Positions 8,055-15,838 of a stretch of 24,406 bases of DNA are shown here, piece by piece. A program made the position numbers and the translations under genes. Source of the DNA: Deltaproteobacteria bacterium (GTDB taxonomy: Bacteria > Myxococcota_A > UBA9160 > SMWR01); assembly GCA_029261905.1 (NCBI GenBank), contig JAJDAM010000130.1, positions 1 to 24,406 on the forward strand, given 5' to 3'. The first letter of the stretch is position 1, and each line of letters begins with the position of its first letter. The notes below the pieces were generated by a model. It saw only the letters and a program-made list of their open reading frames with translations, made no database searches and had not been told where the DNA came from.

Positions 8055-8408
8055 TCAACCTTCACCCGGCAGCTTTTCGAATTGCCGAAGATACAGATGG
8101 ATTTCGCGGCCGGTTTGAACGTCGCCGTCTTTTTCGGCGAGACCGATGGCTCGGGCAAAGATCTCTGCAGCTTCTACCGGGTTTCCCGATTCGAGCAGCG
8201 ATCGACCGAGGTCGCGATGAGCCGTGGTGTGGTTCGGATCGATTTCGATTACTCGACGCAGTGCATCGACCGCTTCGCCTGGACGATGCAGGTCGAGCAG
8301 CGCCCCACCCAATCCGAACCAACTCACGACGTCACCGGGGTCTTTGTCGAGAACCCGGCGAATGCGAGTCACTCGTTCTCTCAGAAGGTCTGGGTCACTT
8401 CGAGCCAA
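8055..8408 (-). CDS. Small TPR-repeat protein (first of pair)
   Basis: A 117-residue protein with TPR signature helices: VSWFGLGGALLDLHRPGEAV, DALRRVIEIDPNHTTAHRDL and GRSLLESGNPVEAAEIFARA. The predicted start is TTG at 8408, without a good Shine-Dalgarno; GTG at 8372 inside the frame is an alternative. It is the first gene of a TPR-TPR-methyltransferase operon. The two TPR proteins could be one ancestral TPR protein split in two, since both end and start inside repeat-rich sequence. Function beyond a binding scaffold is unknown. Confidence 0.75.
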   Translation of the reverse strand: MARSDPDLLRERVTRIRRVLDKDPGDVVSWFGLGGALLDLHRPGEAVDALRRVIEIDPNHTTAHRDLGRSLLESGNPVEAAEIFARAIGLAEKDGDVQTGREIHLYLRQFEKLPGEG

Positions 8409-8448
8409 TTGAGGGAAAGTAGCGGAGCTTCGGTCCGCGCGTGGCGAT

Positions 8449-8454
8449 TTTATA
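8449..8454 (-). promoter_or_regulatory. Possible -10 element of TPR/methyltransferase operon
   Basis: TATAAA on the minus strand (within TATAAAAT) lies about 40 bases upstream of the first TPR start in otherwise GC-rich intergenic DNA. No acceptable -35 is visible at 16-18 bases, so this rests on the AT-rich hexamer alone. Confidence 0.25.
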
Positions 8455-8537
8455 GGTTCCGGTGCACGCCTGGACGTTTTACCGACGGAGAGCGACTCGA
8501 CACGCCAAAGCGGCGCACTCTGCCGCTTCGGACCCGG

Positions 8538-9431
8538 TCATTCCGCTCTCAGCTGCTTTTCGAGAACATCGACGAGCCGTGCTCTTCGGAATCCCACCTT
8601 TTCGTAAGCGCGCAGCGCGGTTCGGTTGGCGGGCGACAGCATCAGCATGGCGCTTTGTGCTCCAGCTTCGAACTGACGTTCGAGCATCCAGGCAACCAGC
8701 GTCGATCCCAGGCCGCGGTCACGCAATTCCGGGACGACACCGACGAATGCCACCCAGACACGCTGCTGCCAGTGCGTCTCGATCTCGGTGAACCCCACCA
8801 CGCGTCCGTCGAGCCGCAGGACCGCATGCGCATGACGCCCGTCATCGAGGATTCGCTGCATCGTGACCGAATCGCGCGGGTCGAAACCGCATGCGGTGTA
8901 GATCTCCAAGATCGCGTCCGCGTCGTCTGGCAAAGCCATTTCGATTGCGAACCCATCCAGATCAGGCTTGGTGGGACTGACTTCGCCGTCACAGCGCATC
9001 CAGAAATGTTGACGGACCGGCCGAAACCCGTGGCTCGCGAGTAACGAGTAGCCGCCGCGGTTTCGGGTTCCGATCCCGGCGATCGCGACATCGATCCCCA
9101 GCTGACTCGTCCCGAGCTGCTGTGCGGCTCGCAACAACTCTCCACCAACGCCCCTGCCTCGACTGCCGCGGCTGACGATCGGACAGAACAACGCGGCCGA
9201 AGTTGCACCCGGATAGCGTAGGAAGCCGGCCAGACCAACGACCCCGTCGTCGTGTGCGACCAGAAGGTGGTCCTGAGGACTGATTCCAAAACGTTCGAAT
9301 TCTGAAAACAGCTCGGCTTCGGTGTGCCACAACGGGTTGAGGACGAAATCGCTCTCGCCTCTCGAACAGGTTGCTGCGAGGTCCGCGAGCGCGCGGGCGT
9401 CAATGGGATCGAAGGGACGGATTTCCAACAC
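8538..9431 (-). CDS. Tandem-GNAT N-acetyltransferase
   Basis: The 297-residue protein contains two GNAT folds, the architecture seen in mycothiol synthase-like and other double GNAT enzymes. The first acetyl-CoA loop is SRGSRGRGVGGELL near residue 93. The second is VVPELRDRGLGSTLVAWML near residue 230, followed by SPANRTALRAYEKVGFR, the classic motif B. The second domain looks the more canonical; the first may be degenerate or substrate-binding. The acceptor is unknown. The start is GTG 9431 with GGAGG 4 bases upstream; TTG 9428 would be spaced 7 bases from the same site and is equally possible. It is transcribed away from sppA. Confidence 0.88.
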   Translation of the reverse strand: MLEIRPFDPIDARALADLAATCSRGESDFVLNPLWHTEAELFSEFERFGISPQDHLLVAHDDGVVGLAGFLRYPGATSAALFCPIVSRGSRGRGVGGELLRAAQQLGTSQLGIDVAIAGIGTRNRGGYSLLASHGFRPVRQHFWMRCDGEVSPTKPDLDGFAIEMALPDDADAILEIYTACGFDPRDSVTMQRILDDGRHAHAVLRLDGRVVGFTEIETHWQQRVWVAFVGVVPELRDRGLGSTLVAWMLERQFEAGAQSAMLMLSPANRTALRAYEKVGFRRARLVDVLEKQLRAE

Positions 9432-9446
9432 GAAACCTCCGGTGCG

Positions 9447-9452
9447 ATTATA
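9447..9452 (-). promoter_or_regulatory. Consensus -10 box upstream of GNAT gene
   Basis: A perfect TATAAT on the minus strand, 15 bases from the GTG start. Transcription would begin near 9440, giving a very short leader that just includes the GGAGG. No -35 resembling TTGACA is found at normal spacing. Confidence 0.4.
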
Positions 9453-9631
9453 CGAGAAGCATCTGACGGTGGGAGTGGCCAGGGGCTGTGTTCGTGGAAT
9501 CGGATCCGTTCGCGTTGGATCAGCGACCGCCTGCTAGGCTCTCGTTGGCTGCGACGAGTTCGCCGGTTCGGCTTCCGATCCGTTGCGATCGCGTCGTGAG
9601 TGGATCCGCCTCGAGGCGTTGAGAGGGAAAT

Positions 9632-11341
9632 GTGAAAAAGAGAAAGTGGCTCATCGCTGCAAGTCTCGGCCTGGCCCTGCTGCTGATACTCCTGCTTTCG
9701 TCGGATGAGCCGATCATCGAAAGCGGCAGCACGCTGGTCGTCAACCTGGATGGCGCCTACGTCGAGTCGACGGGCGCGCCTCTGTTGAGTCGGGTCCTGG
9801 GTGATACCGGGATCTCCTTTGCAGCACTGCGGTCGGAATTGAAGAAGGCAGAACGCGACGAGAGACTGGCGAATATCGTGCTGCGGATCCGAGCGCCGGA
9901 ACTGGGTTGGGCGCAAGCGCAGGAAGTGCGAAATTTGCTGTCGGACTTGAGCGCCGCCGGGAAACACACGGTCGCACAGCTCGAAACGGCCTCGTTCGTC
10001 GGAAACACCGTGTACTACATCGCCACGGCTGCCGACGAAATCCAGGTCTCGCCGGGCGCCATGGTTGGCGTCATTGGGCTCGCTGGCGAATACCTGTTCT
10101 TTGGCGCTCCGTGGAACGACATCGGGATCGACTTCGAAGTGGCACGGGTGGGCCGATACAAGACCTTCGCGGATACCTTCGCCGAAAAATCGATGTCCGA
10201 CGCGAACCGGGAACAGGCGAACTCGCTGCTCGACTCGATCAACGACCAGTTCGTGGCCGGCATCGCAGAAGGAAGGGGATTGTCGAAGGATTTCGTCGTG
10301 CGTTCGATCGACGAAGGGCCGGTGTTGCCAAAGGAACTCGAGGCGCTCGGATTCGTCGACGGTGTGCAGTTTCTCGAAGAGACCCTCGAGGCACTCGGCG
10401 GGAGCCGAGTGGATTCGGACGAGTACGCGAGCGTCTCTCTCGATCGGGTCGGATTCGAACCCGTGGCGAACTTTGCCCTGATTTACGGTTCGGGCAACGT
10501 GGTGGTCGGACGCGGCCAATCGACTCCGAGTGGCGGTCTGGTGATGGCATCGGACACGGTCTCGAAAGCCTTCGACGATGCAGCCAAGGACCCCGACATC
10601 GATGCGATCATCTTCCGAATCAACAGCCCGGGCGGCTCGGTGCTCGCTTCGGATCTGGTCTGGAAGGCGATCGAGCGCGCGAAGACCCATGGGAAGCCGG
10701 TGATCGCTTCGATGGTGAATGCAGCGGCATCGGGCGGCTACTACGTTGCGGCTGCCGCGGACGCAATCGTCGCGTCACCCTCCACGGTGACCGGCTCGAT
10801 CGGAGTCATCGCGTTTCGGCCTCATATCCAGAAACTGCTCGAAAAGTTCGATATCGGTGTCGAGGTGCTGGCCCGGGGCCAGCACGCGGACATGTTTGCG
10901 ATGTCGACACCACTGTCCGAGGCTTCCCGCGAGCGATTCCATCAGCAGATCAAGGATGTGTATGAGTTGTTCATCGAGCGCGTGGCGAGTGGTCGCGCGA
11001 TGTCGACCGAACAAGTGGACGAACTCGGCCGCGGGCGGGTGTGGACTGGCGAGCAGGCGGTCGAAAACGGGCTCGTCGACGCGCTTGGTGGGCTGAGCGA
11101 GGCGGTCGAGATCGCGAAGAACCGGTTGGGGCTCGATCCCGCGGCGGATGTCGGACTGGTCCCGTTTCCACCTCCGCTCTCGCTCGCCGACCAATTGACG
11201 TCGGCCTTCGGGGGTGCGGCGATTCGCGCTGTGGTGAATCCATCGCTGCCCGGAGTTCTGGGACGCGTAAAGGCCTGGCTCGAGGTCGCAAGTTGGGATT
11301 CACCGATGCTGTTGCCCTCGTTCATCGTCGAGATTCGATAG
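9632..11341 (+). CDS. sppA: Signal peptide peptidase SppA, 67-kDa type
   Basis: An inner-membrane serine protease that digests cleaved signal peptides. At 569 residues it has the long, two-domain form known from E. coli (tandem ClpP-like domains). An N-terminal anchor is clear (KKRKW followed by hydrophobic residues 7-23). The catalytic lysine is expected at K177 in the N-terminal domain (GRYKTFADTFAEKSMSDANR), and the nucleophile is S367 in MVNAAASGGYYVAAAAD of the C-terminal domain; IIFRINSPGGSVLAS precedes it. Both catalytic residues are thus present, split over two domains as in the family. The GTG start follows GAGAGG by 6 bases. The SRPBCC gene begins 34 bases downstream on the same strand. 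Confidence 0.95.
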   Translation: MKKRKWLIAASLGLALLLILLLSSDEPIIESGSTLVVNLDGAYVESTGAPLLSRVLGDTGISFAALRSELKKAERDERLANIVLRIRAPELGWAQAQEVRNLLSDLSAAGKHTVAQLETASFVGNTVYYIATAADEIQVSPGAMVGVIGLAGEYLFFGAPWNDIGIDFEVARVGRYKTFADTFAEKSMSDANREQANSLLDSINDQFVAGIAEGRGLSKDFVVRSIDEGPVLPKELEALGFVDGVQFLEETLEALGGSRVDSDEYASVSLDRVGFEPVANFALIYGSGNVVVGRGQSTPSGGLVMASDTVSKAFDDAAKDPDIDAIIFRINSPGGSVLASDLVWKAIERAKTHGKPVIASMVNAAASGGYYVAAAADAIVASPSTVTGSIGVIAFRPHIQKLLEKFDIGVEVLARGQHADMFAMSTPLSEASRERFHQQIKDVYELFIERVASGRAMSTEQVDELGRGRVWTGEQAVENGLVDALGGLSEAVEIAKNRLGLDPAADVGLVPFPPPLSLADQLTSAFGGAAIRAVVNPSLPGVLGRVKAWLEVASWDSPMLLPSFIVEIR

Positions 11342-11375
11342 TTTTATCTTCTGAGGGAAGCGAAGGAGAATTCGC

Positions 11376-11822
11376 GTGGAGCTCGAGAGAAGCTTTGAGG
11401 TCGACCAACCCACCGACACGGCCGCAGCAATCGCTGCCAGCGACGACACGCTGACCCGGCTGTTCGAAGGGGGAAAGACAGAGATCATCGAGCGCGATAA
11501 AGATCGTCGCACCGTGCGGACCCACTACACCGCGCTGGGGCGCGCCGGCGTCGCGACGTTTCGGTTTCTGCTTTGCGACGATGGAACGATCCAGTTCGAA
11601 AAAGTCTGTGACGGAAACGTGTGGCGAAAGCTCGAAGGGGTCGTCGTGTTCACCGCTGTGACAAAGGGACCACGCGCGGGCGGAACCCGTGTGAGTCTTC
11701 ACATGGCTGGAAACACCAAGAGGCTGGTCCCGGAACTCGCGATCCGTGCCCCGATGAACGAGCAGCTCGATCAAATGACAAAGGCACTTCAGAGATGTCT
11801 CGAAGAGCGCGGTGACCACTGA
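11376..11822 (+). CDS. SRPBCC (START/polyketide-cyclase-like) family protein
   Basis: A 148-residue protein whose pattern fits the helix-grip SRPBCC fold: the N-terminal strand MELERSFEVDQP, the central beta strands TVRTHYTA, ATFRFLL, TIQFEKVC and TRVSLHMAG, and a long C-terminal helix ending QMTKALQRCLEERGD. Such proteins bind or act on hydrophobic ligands; no specific ligand can be named. There is no signal peptide. The GTG start follows GGAG by 7 bases. Its stop codon lies one base before the ATG of the alpha/beta hydrolase, so the two are probably translated together. Confidence 0.6.
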   Translation: MELERSFEVDQPTDTAAAIAASDDTLTRLFEGGKTEIIERDKDRRTVRTHYTALGRAGVATFRFLLCDDGTIQFEKVCDGNVWRKLEGVVVFTAVTKGPRAGGTRVSLHMAGNTKRLVPELAIRAPMNEQLDQMTKALQRCLEERGDH

Positions 11823-11823
11823 A

Positions 11824-12645
11824 ATGGCGAAGCTGGAAACGAGCGACGGGATCGAGTTGTACGTCGAAACGAGCGGAACCGGTATTCCGCTGTTGCTGTC
11901 TGGCGCGCTTTGCACGACGACTGAAAACTATCGCTCCAATGTGGAACCACTCATCGCAGCCGGTGCCCAGGTGATTCTGTGGGACTACCGGGGGCATGGG
12001 CGATCGGACTCACCCGCCGACGCGTCCGCGTATCACCTCGACCAGGTGCTCGACGATCTGGGTCGTGTGCTGGATTGGGCGGCGCCCGGTCGATCCGCGA
12101 TTGTCGGGGGCTTGTCGTTCGGAGGGCTCGCCTCGCTGCACTTCGCTCATCGCAACCCCGAGCGGGTTTGTGGGCTGCTGCTGATCGACAGTGGTCCGGG
12201 TTTCAAAAACCCCGAGGCACAAGCGGGCTGGGAGGCCACCGTCGAAAAGACCGCCTCGTACTTGGAGAACAAAGGCCCCAAAGCGTTCGTCGAGAGCCGG
12301 GCGGCGGCCACGCTCGTCGGGCTGCGCCCCGAATTGCCCGCCGCACAAGCCGCGGGCCGCGCAATTGCCGCTCAGGACCCGATCGGACTGGCTCATTTCG
12401 CACGGCGCATTGCCGCTCTCGCGCCACCGATCATCGATGAGCTACCCGAAATCGATGTCCCCGCACTGGTGATGATTGGCGAGAACGACAAGCCGTACCT
12501 GCGCGCAGCCGAGGTGATGACGGCGCGTCTGCCGCGCGCCGAGTGTCACAAGATTCCCGGGGCCGGCCACATCGTGAACATCGAGGCCAGCGACGACTTC
12601 AATGCAGCCGCGGCGGGATTCATCCGGCAATTCGTACGCAGCTAA
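11824..12645 (+). CDS. Alpha/beta-fold hydrolase
   Basis: A cytoplasmic hydrolase of 273 residues with the full catalytic triad pattern: nucleophile S98 in GGLSFGGLAS, acid D222 in MIGENDKPY, and H249 in GAGHIVNIE. WDYRGHGRSDSP near residue 53 is the usual loop before the nucleophile. It most resembles the esterase / 3-oxoadipate enol-lactonase / haloperoxidase-like branch; substrate unknown. The ATG at 11824 is chosen as it sits directly after the previous stop; GTG 11812, overlapping the previous gene by 11 bases, is an alternative. Neither has a strong Shine-Dalgarno, which fits coupling to the SRPBCC gene. Confidence 0.88.
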   Translation: MAKLETSDGIELYVETSGTGIPLLLSGALCTTTENYRSNVEPLIAAGAQVILWDYRGHGRSDSPADASAYHLDQVLDDLGRVLDWAAPGRSAIVGGLSFGGLASLHFAHRNPERVCGLLLIDSGPGFKNPEAQAGWEATVEKTASYLENKGPKAFVESRAAATLVGLRPELPAAQAAGRAIAAQDPIGLAHFARRIAALAPPIIDELPEIDVPALVMIGENDKPYLRAAEVMTARLPRAECHKIPGAGHIVNIEASDDFNAAAAGFIRQFVRS

Positions 12646-12819
12646 CGGGGCGGATCCACCGCGAATCGTCCGCGTTGGGGAGAGTCTTGCCGGCCGCGCC
12701 TGCGCCAGGGCTCTGTAGGAGCTGCGGACGGATGGATTGGACCTGAGGAATCAGCCTCCGGCACGGAAGATCCGCGAAAACCGCAACCTTTTGGCTGTTT
12801 CCGGGTTTGAATACGGCAT

Positions 12820-13401
12820 ATGGAGGCCAGTCCCCTCGTGAGGGATGTCGACGAAGACGTCCGGTTGATGCTGGCGTTTCGCGATGGCGACGGGGCAGCC
12901 TTCGACGAGTTGTTCCGCCGTTGGGCCGCGCCGCTGCTCCGCTATCTGCAGCGGATGTTGCGCGATTCGGCATCAGCGGAGGAGCTGGTTCAAGAGGTCT
13001 TTCTCCGTGTTCACCGCAGCCGCGAGCGCTATTCCCCCGATGCTCGATTCTCGACCTGGCTGTATCGAATCGCGACGAATCTGGCGCTCAATGAGTTGCG
13101 TCGGCCTCGCAGTCGGCCGGCGATCCACGCATCGACCGACACCGAAGAAGCCACACCGCTGCGCGACACGGGGCTGCGGCCCGACGAAGCCGCTCACCTG
13201 CGCCAGCTCGCCCGGAGCGTTTCAGCGGGGATCGAGCGTCTGCCAGACAAGCAGCGCGCTGCGCTGTGTCTGTCGGTCGTCGAGGGCCAATCGTATGCCG
13301 AAATCGCCGCGACGCTGGATACTACCGAGCAGGCCGTGAAGGCACTGGTGCATCGCGCCCGTAGCGCTCTTGCGGCGAACCTGCCCGAGCGGGAGTACTA
13401 G
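12820..13401 (+). CDS. ECF RNA polymerase sigma factor (RpoE-like)
   Basis: A 193-residue group 4 sigma factor. Region 2 covers residues about 22-92: FDELFRRWAAPLLRYLQRML, the -10-binding SAEELVQEVFLRVHR, and FSTWLYRIATNLALNELRR. Region 4 spans about 135-188 with LPDKQRAALCLSVVEG and the helix-turn-helix QSYAEIAATLDTTEQAVKAL, then VHRARSAL. There is no region 3. Its neighbours are a zinc-type anti-sigma factor and a secreted DUF3106-like protein, so it most likely reports envelope or metal stress. The ATG at 12820 lacks a clear Shine-Dalgarno; GTG 12838 with GGAGG 11 bases upstream is a possible alternative start. GCAACC at 12783 upstream hints at autoregulation, but weakly. Confidence 0.93.
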   Translation: MEASPLVRDVDEDVRLMLAFRDGDGAAFDELFRRWAAPLLRYLQRMLRDSASAEELVQEVFLRVHRSRERYSPDARFSTWLYRIATNLALNELRRPRSRPAIHASTDTEEATPLRDTGLRPDEAAHLRQLARSVSAGIERLPDKQRAALCLSVVEGQSYAEIAATLDTTEQAVKALVHRARSALAANLPEREY

Positions 13402-13515
13402 ATGCTGCGAACACGGATCGGAGGTGTCGCGGCCCGTAGTAGCCGAACACCGAATGGATCGAACGCGTGCAGCACGGGAATAGCGAAGCTCACAGCAACA
13501 GAAGGGAAATACTGA
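13402..13515 (+). CDS. Possible 37-residue small ORF between sigma and anti-sigma genes
   Basis: An ATG follows the sigma factor TAG without a gap, and the frame runs 37 codons to a TGA that ends one base before the anti-sigma ATG. GGGAG lies 6 bases before the ATG, inside the end of the sigma gene. The peptide (MLRTRIGGVAARSS..., one Cys, basic) has no known motif. An open frame of this length is not rare in GC-rich DNA, so the case rests on its exact fit and on the ribosome site. It could act by coupling translation across the gap. Confidence 0.3.
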   Translation: MLRTRIGGVAARSSRTPNGSNACSTGIAKLTATEGKY

Positions 13516-13516
13516 G

Positions 13517-14083
13517 ATGTCGATCCACGACCTCTGCGAATCCGACGACCCGTCATTCGAACAGGATCTGTCGATGTTGCTCGACGGCGAACTCGACCCG
13601 TTGCGCGAGGCCGACGTCCGCCGCCACCTCGACGGTTGCACGCACTGCAGTCGGTTGCTGGCAACGTTCGGAGTGGTGGACCGAACCCTGCGGGCAGAAG
13701 CGCTGCCGGAGGTGCCATCGGCTCTGCTGCGGAACATCGAGGCCGCGCTCGAGCGCGATCCCGCAGGCCAGGCCCTGCAGGATCCACGAAGCGAGCGTCC
13801 GCAAACCGCTGCCGAATCGGCGCGCCGACCGAACGGCCCACGAGAAGCCGGGGTCCGCCAGCTCGCTCGACCTCGGGGCGGCACGTGGTGGCGGAGCGCT
13901 CCATGGCTCGCGCTGGCGGCCTCGCTGGTGATCTATGTCGCGGTCAACGATCCGGCAGTCGACTTCGAACAGGTCCCGGAAGAAGAGCTTGGGGTAGCAC
14001 TCGAATTAGACACCATTCGCGACCTCGACGTGATTGCCAATCTGGAACTGGTCGAGCAGCTCGCTGCTCTCGGTGCGGGTTGA
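13517..14083 (+). CDS. Zinc-binding (ZAS) transmembrane anti-sigma factor
   Basis: A 188-residue membrane protein that should hold the preceding ECF sigma factor inactive. The N-terminal cytoplasmic domain carries the ZAS motif H37-x3-C41-x2-C44 (VRRHLDGCTHCSRLL), preceded by the typical SMLLDGELDP. A Pro/Arg-rich linker (about 80-125) leads to one transmembrane helix (about 127-143, APWLALAASLVIYVAV) and a short periplasmic tail of about 40 residues that is acidic and ends in DLDVIANLELVEQLAAL, a pattern seen in anti-sigma factors of this kind. GGGA about 9 bases upstream may be the ribosome site. Its stop codon shares one base (TGATG) with the next start, so the two are tightly coupled. Confidence 0.88.
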   Translation: MSIHDLCESDDPSFEQDLSMLLDGELDPLREADVRRHLDGCTHCSRLLATFGVVDRTLRAEALPEVPSALLRNIEAALERDPAGQALQDPRSERPQTAAESARRPNGPREAGVRQLARPRGGTWWRSAPWLALAASLVIYVAVNDPAVDFEQVPEEELGVALELDTIRDLDVIANLELVEQLAALGAG

Positions 14084-14724
14084 TGCGTCTGGGTTCGCTG
14101 GTCGCGGTTGTTGTTCTCGTGCTGGGTATCGCGCTGCCCGCAGCCGCCCAACCTTCTGGTCGAGACGAGGATCAACCCGATCGTCGGGATGATTTCCGTG
14201 AACGAACCGAGCGCAGGGAGCGGATGGAGGAAGGAGAGCATCACGCTCGCCATCGACGCGACCGGATCAGGGAAATGCGCGAGCGCTACCGCAACGCGAC
14301 CCCCGAACAGCGCAGGGAAATGCGCGCGGAGCGCCTGCGTCGGATGGAGTCGTTCGAATCCCGGGGGCGCGGTCGCGGCGGCCCCGGCCGCGGCGCGCTC
14401 GCAAAGCTGACCCGCGAGGAACGCGCCGAACTGAGGGAAGAAGTCGAGTCGCTTCCGAGAGAGGAACGCCGGGAGCTACATCGCAAGCTGCGACACTTTC
14501 ACTCGTTGTCGGATACCGAGCGTGCCGAGCTCGAACAGCGATTCAGCGTGCTGCGATCTCTCGATCCGGCCGAGAAGGAAGAGATCGAGAACAACACCGA
14601 ACGCTGGAACCAGATGGAGCCACATCGGCGACAGCAGCTTCGGGATACCTGGGATCGCTTCCGGGCGCTTCCGCCGGACGTGCAACAGGAAGTTCTCGAC
14701 AAGGCGCTATCTGAATCCGAGTAG
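14083..14724 (+). CDS. Secreted highly charged DUF3106-like protein
   Basis: A 213-residue exported protein. The signal peptide is evident: MRLGSLVAVVVLVLGIALPA with cleavage probably after AAA-Q (residue 22-23). The mature protein is extremely Arg/Glu-rich and helical with recurring units of roughly 20-25 residues (LTREERAELREEVESLPREE, then LSDTERAELEQRF). The C-terminal part, LRSLDPAEKEEIENNTERWN and LRDTWDRFRALPPDVQQEVL, has the spacing of DUF3106, a family often found next to an ECF sigma factor and its anti-sigma partner. Resemblance to Spy/CpxP-like sensors is only in general character. A periplasmic sensing or chaperone role with the anti-sigma factor is inference. Start and stop overlap with the upstream gene (TGATG) marks co-translation. 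Confidence 0.8.
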   Translation: MRLGSLVAVVVLVLGIALPAAAQPSGRDEDQPDRRDDFRERTERRERMEEGEHHARHRRDRIREMRERYRNATPEQRREMRAERLRRMESFESRGRGRGGPGRGALAKLTREERAELREEVESLPREERRELHRKLRHFHSLSDTERAELEQRFSVLRSLDPAEKEEIENNTERWNQMEPHRRQQLRDTWDRFRALPPDVQQEVLDKALSESE

Positions 14725-14802
14725 CGGCCTGCTAGCCTCACGGCCTTCCAGCGCTGGCCACCGATCCGAGGGACGGTGACCCTTGAACGGTCGGGAGTTC
14801 AC

Positions 14803-15351
14803 GTGGGCAAAGTTTTCGAAGTGATCGACGAACGCAACGCGGAGTTCATCCGAAACCAGCGAATGTTCTTCGTTGCATCCGCGCCGCTTTCCGGTGACGG
14901 GTTCGTGAATCTGTCACCCAAGGGGCTCGAGAGTTTCGCGATCCTCGATCCGACGACGGTCGCGTATCTCGACCTCACCGGAAGCGGAATCGAAACGGTC
15001 GCACACATGCGCGAGAACGGACGCATCACATTTCTGTTCTGCGCGTTCGAAGGGCCGCCGAGGCTGCTGCGACTGTACGGTCGCGGCGAAGCCATCGAGC
15101 CCGGCGACCCCGAGTGGGACGCACTCGTGAGCCACTTCCCCGCGTATTCGAGCGCGCGCTCGATCATTCGCGCACGCCTCGACCGGATCGCGGATTCGTG
15201 TGGCTACGGCGTTCCGCTGTATTCGTTCGAAGGGGAACGGAGCCAATTGCACGAATGGGCAGAGCGGAAGGGTGAGGCCGGCATTCGCGAATACAAAGCC
15301 GACAACAATGCGACGAGTCTGGACGGCCTGGCCGGGTTGCGTCGACCCTGA
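14803..15351 (+). CDS. Pyridoxamine 5'-phosphate oxidase-fold (split-barrel FMN) protein
   Basis: A 182-residue member of the PNPOx-like flavoprotein superfamily. RNQRMFFVASAPLSGDGFVN and LSPKGLESF at the N-terminal side, and MRENGRITFLFCAFEGPPRL with LRLYGRGEAI in the middle, are typical of the subgroup annotated as general pyridoxamine phosphate oxidase family. These bind FMN or F420 and reduce small molecules; true PNPOx activity is doubtful and the substrate is unknown. GTG 14803 with GGAG 5 bases upstream is chosen: it gives MGKVFEVIDERNAEFI, the usual family start. GTG 14776 in the same frame would add nine residues without a good ribosome site. Confidence 0.85.
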   Translation: MGKVFEVIDERNAEFIRNQRMFFVASAPLSGDGFVNLSPKGLESFAILDPTTVAYLDLTGSGIETVAHMRENGRITFLFCAFEGPPRLLRLYGRGEAIEPGDPEWDALVSHFPAYSSARSIIRARLDRIADSCGYGVPLYSFEGERSQLHEWAERKGEAGIREYKADNNATSLDGLAGLRRP

Positions 15352-15389
15352 GTCTTGAAACGTGCCCGAAAAGCGCTTCGAGAGGATCC

Positions 15390-15794
15390 GTGGCTCACAC
15401 ATTCAACGTCGATACCCAAGCACCGCAGCAGAGCATCGACATCACCGAGAAGGTAGTCGCCGCCGTTGCCGAGTCGGGAGTCGATGACGGGTTCTGTCAC
15501 GTGATGGTGTTGCACTCGACCGCATCGATCATCATCAACGAAACAGCCGACCCGAACATCGGTCGCGATGTGATCGACGCGCTCGGACGGGCAGTCCCGA
15601 CAAGGTCCGATTGGCTGCACGACCGCATCGACGACAACGCTCACTCGCACATCAAGGCAGCGATCCTCGGTCCATCCGAGATGATCGCGATCGACCAGGG
15701 CGCGCTCGTGCTCGGCAAATGGCAGGAGATCATGTTGATCGAGTTCGATGGGCCGCGCGAGCGACAGGTCTCGGTGCGATTCCTGTCGAGTTAG
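15390..15794 (+). CDS. yjbQ: YjbQ / UPF0047 family protein
   Basis: A 134-residue protein of normal family length. Conserved features are MVLHSTASIIINE, DNAHSHIKAAILG with the paired histidines, and LGKWQEIMLIEFDGPRER near the C-terminus. YjbQ proteins have a weak thiamine-phosphate synthase activity in E. coli tests, and their physiological role is not settled. The GTG start follows AGAGG by 4 bases. It lies 38 bases after the PNPOx-fold gene on the same strand and faces thiI, a protein of thiazole and tRNA thiolation. Confidence 0.92.
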   Translation: MAHTFNVDTQAPQQSIDITEKVVAAVAESGVDDGFCHVMVLHSTASIIINETADPNIGRDVIDALGRAVPTRSDWLHDRIDDNAHSHIKAAILGPSEMIAIDQGALVLGKWQEIMLIEFDGPRERQVSVRFLSS

Positions 15795-15838
15795 ATTCTC
15801 TCGTTCCCCTTCCTTCTCTCGCCCGCAACGAACCTTTA

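Noticed and set aside
8642..10690. 682-codon minus-strand open frame across the GNAT and sppA genes
   Set aside because: It is antisense to sppA and in a different frame from the GNAT gene; no motif is visible.
12646..12819. Possible REP-like element (TGTAGGAGCTGCGG) between the hydrolase and sigma genes
   Set aside because: It recalls Pseudomonas REP sequences only in a few bases, and no inverted copy or second copy is seen in the window.
13636..14082. Upstream extension of the DUF3106-like frame into the anti-sigma gene
   Set aside because: The extension is out of frame within the anti-sigma gene; the signal peptide starts at the ATG at 14083.
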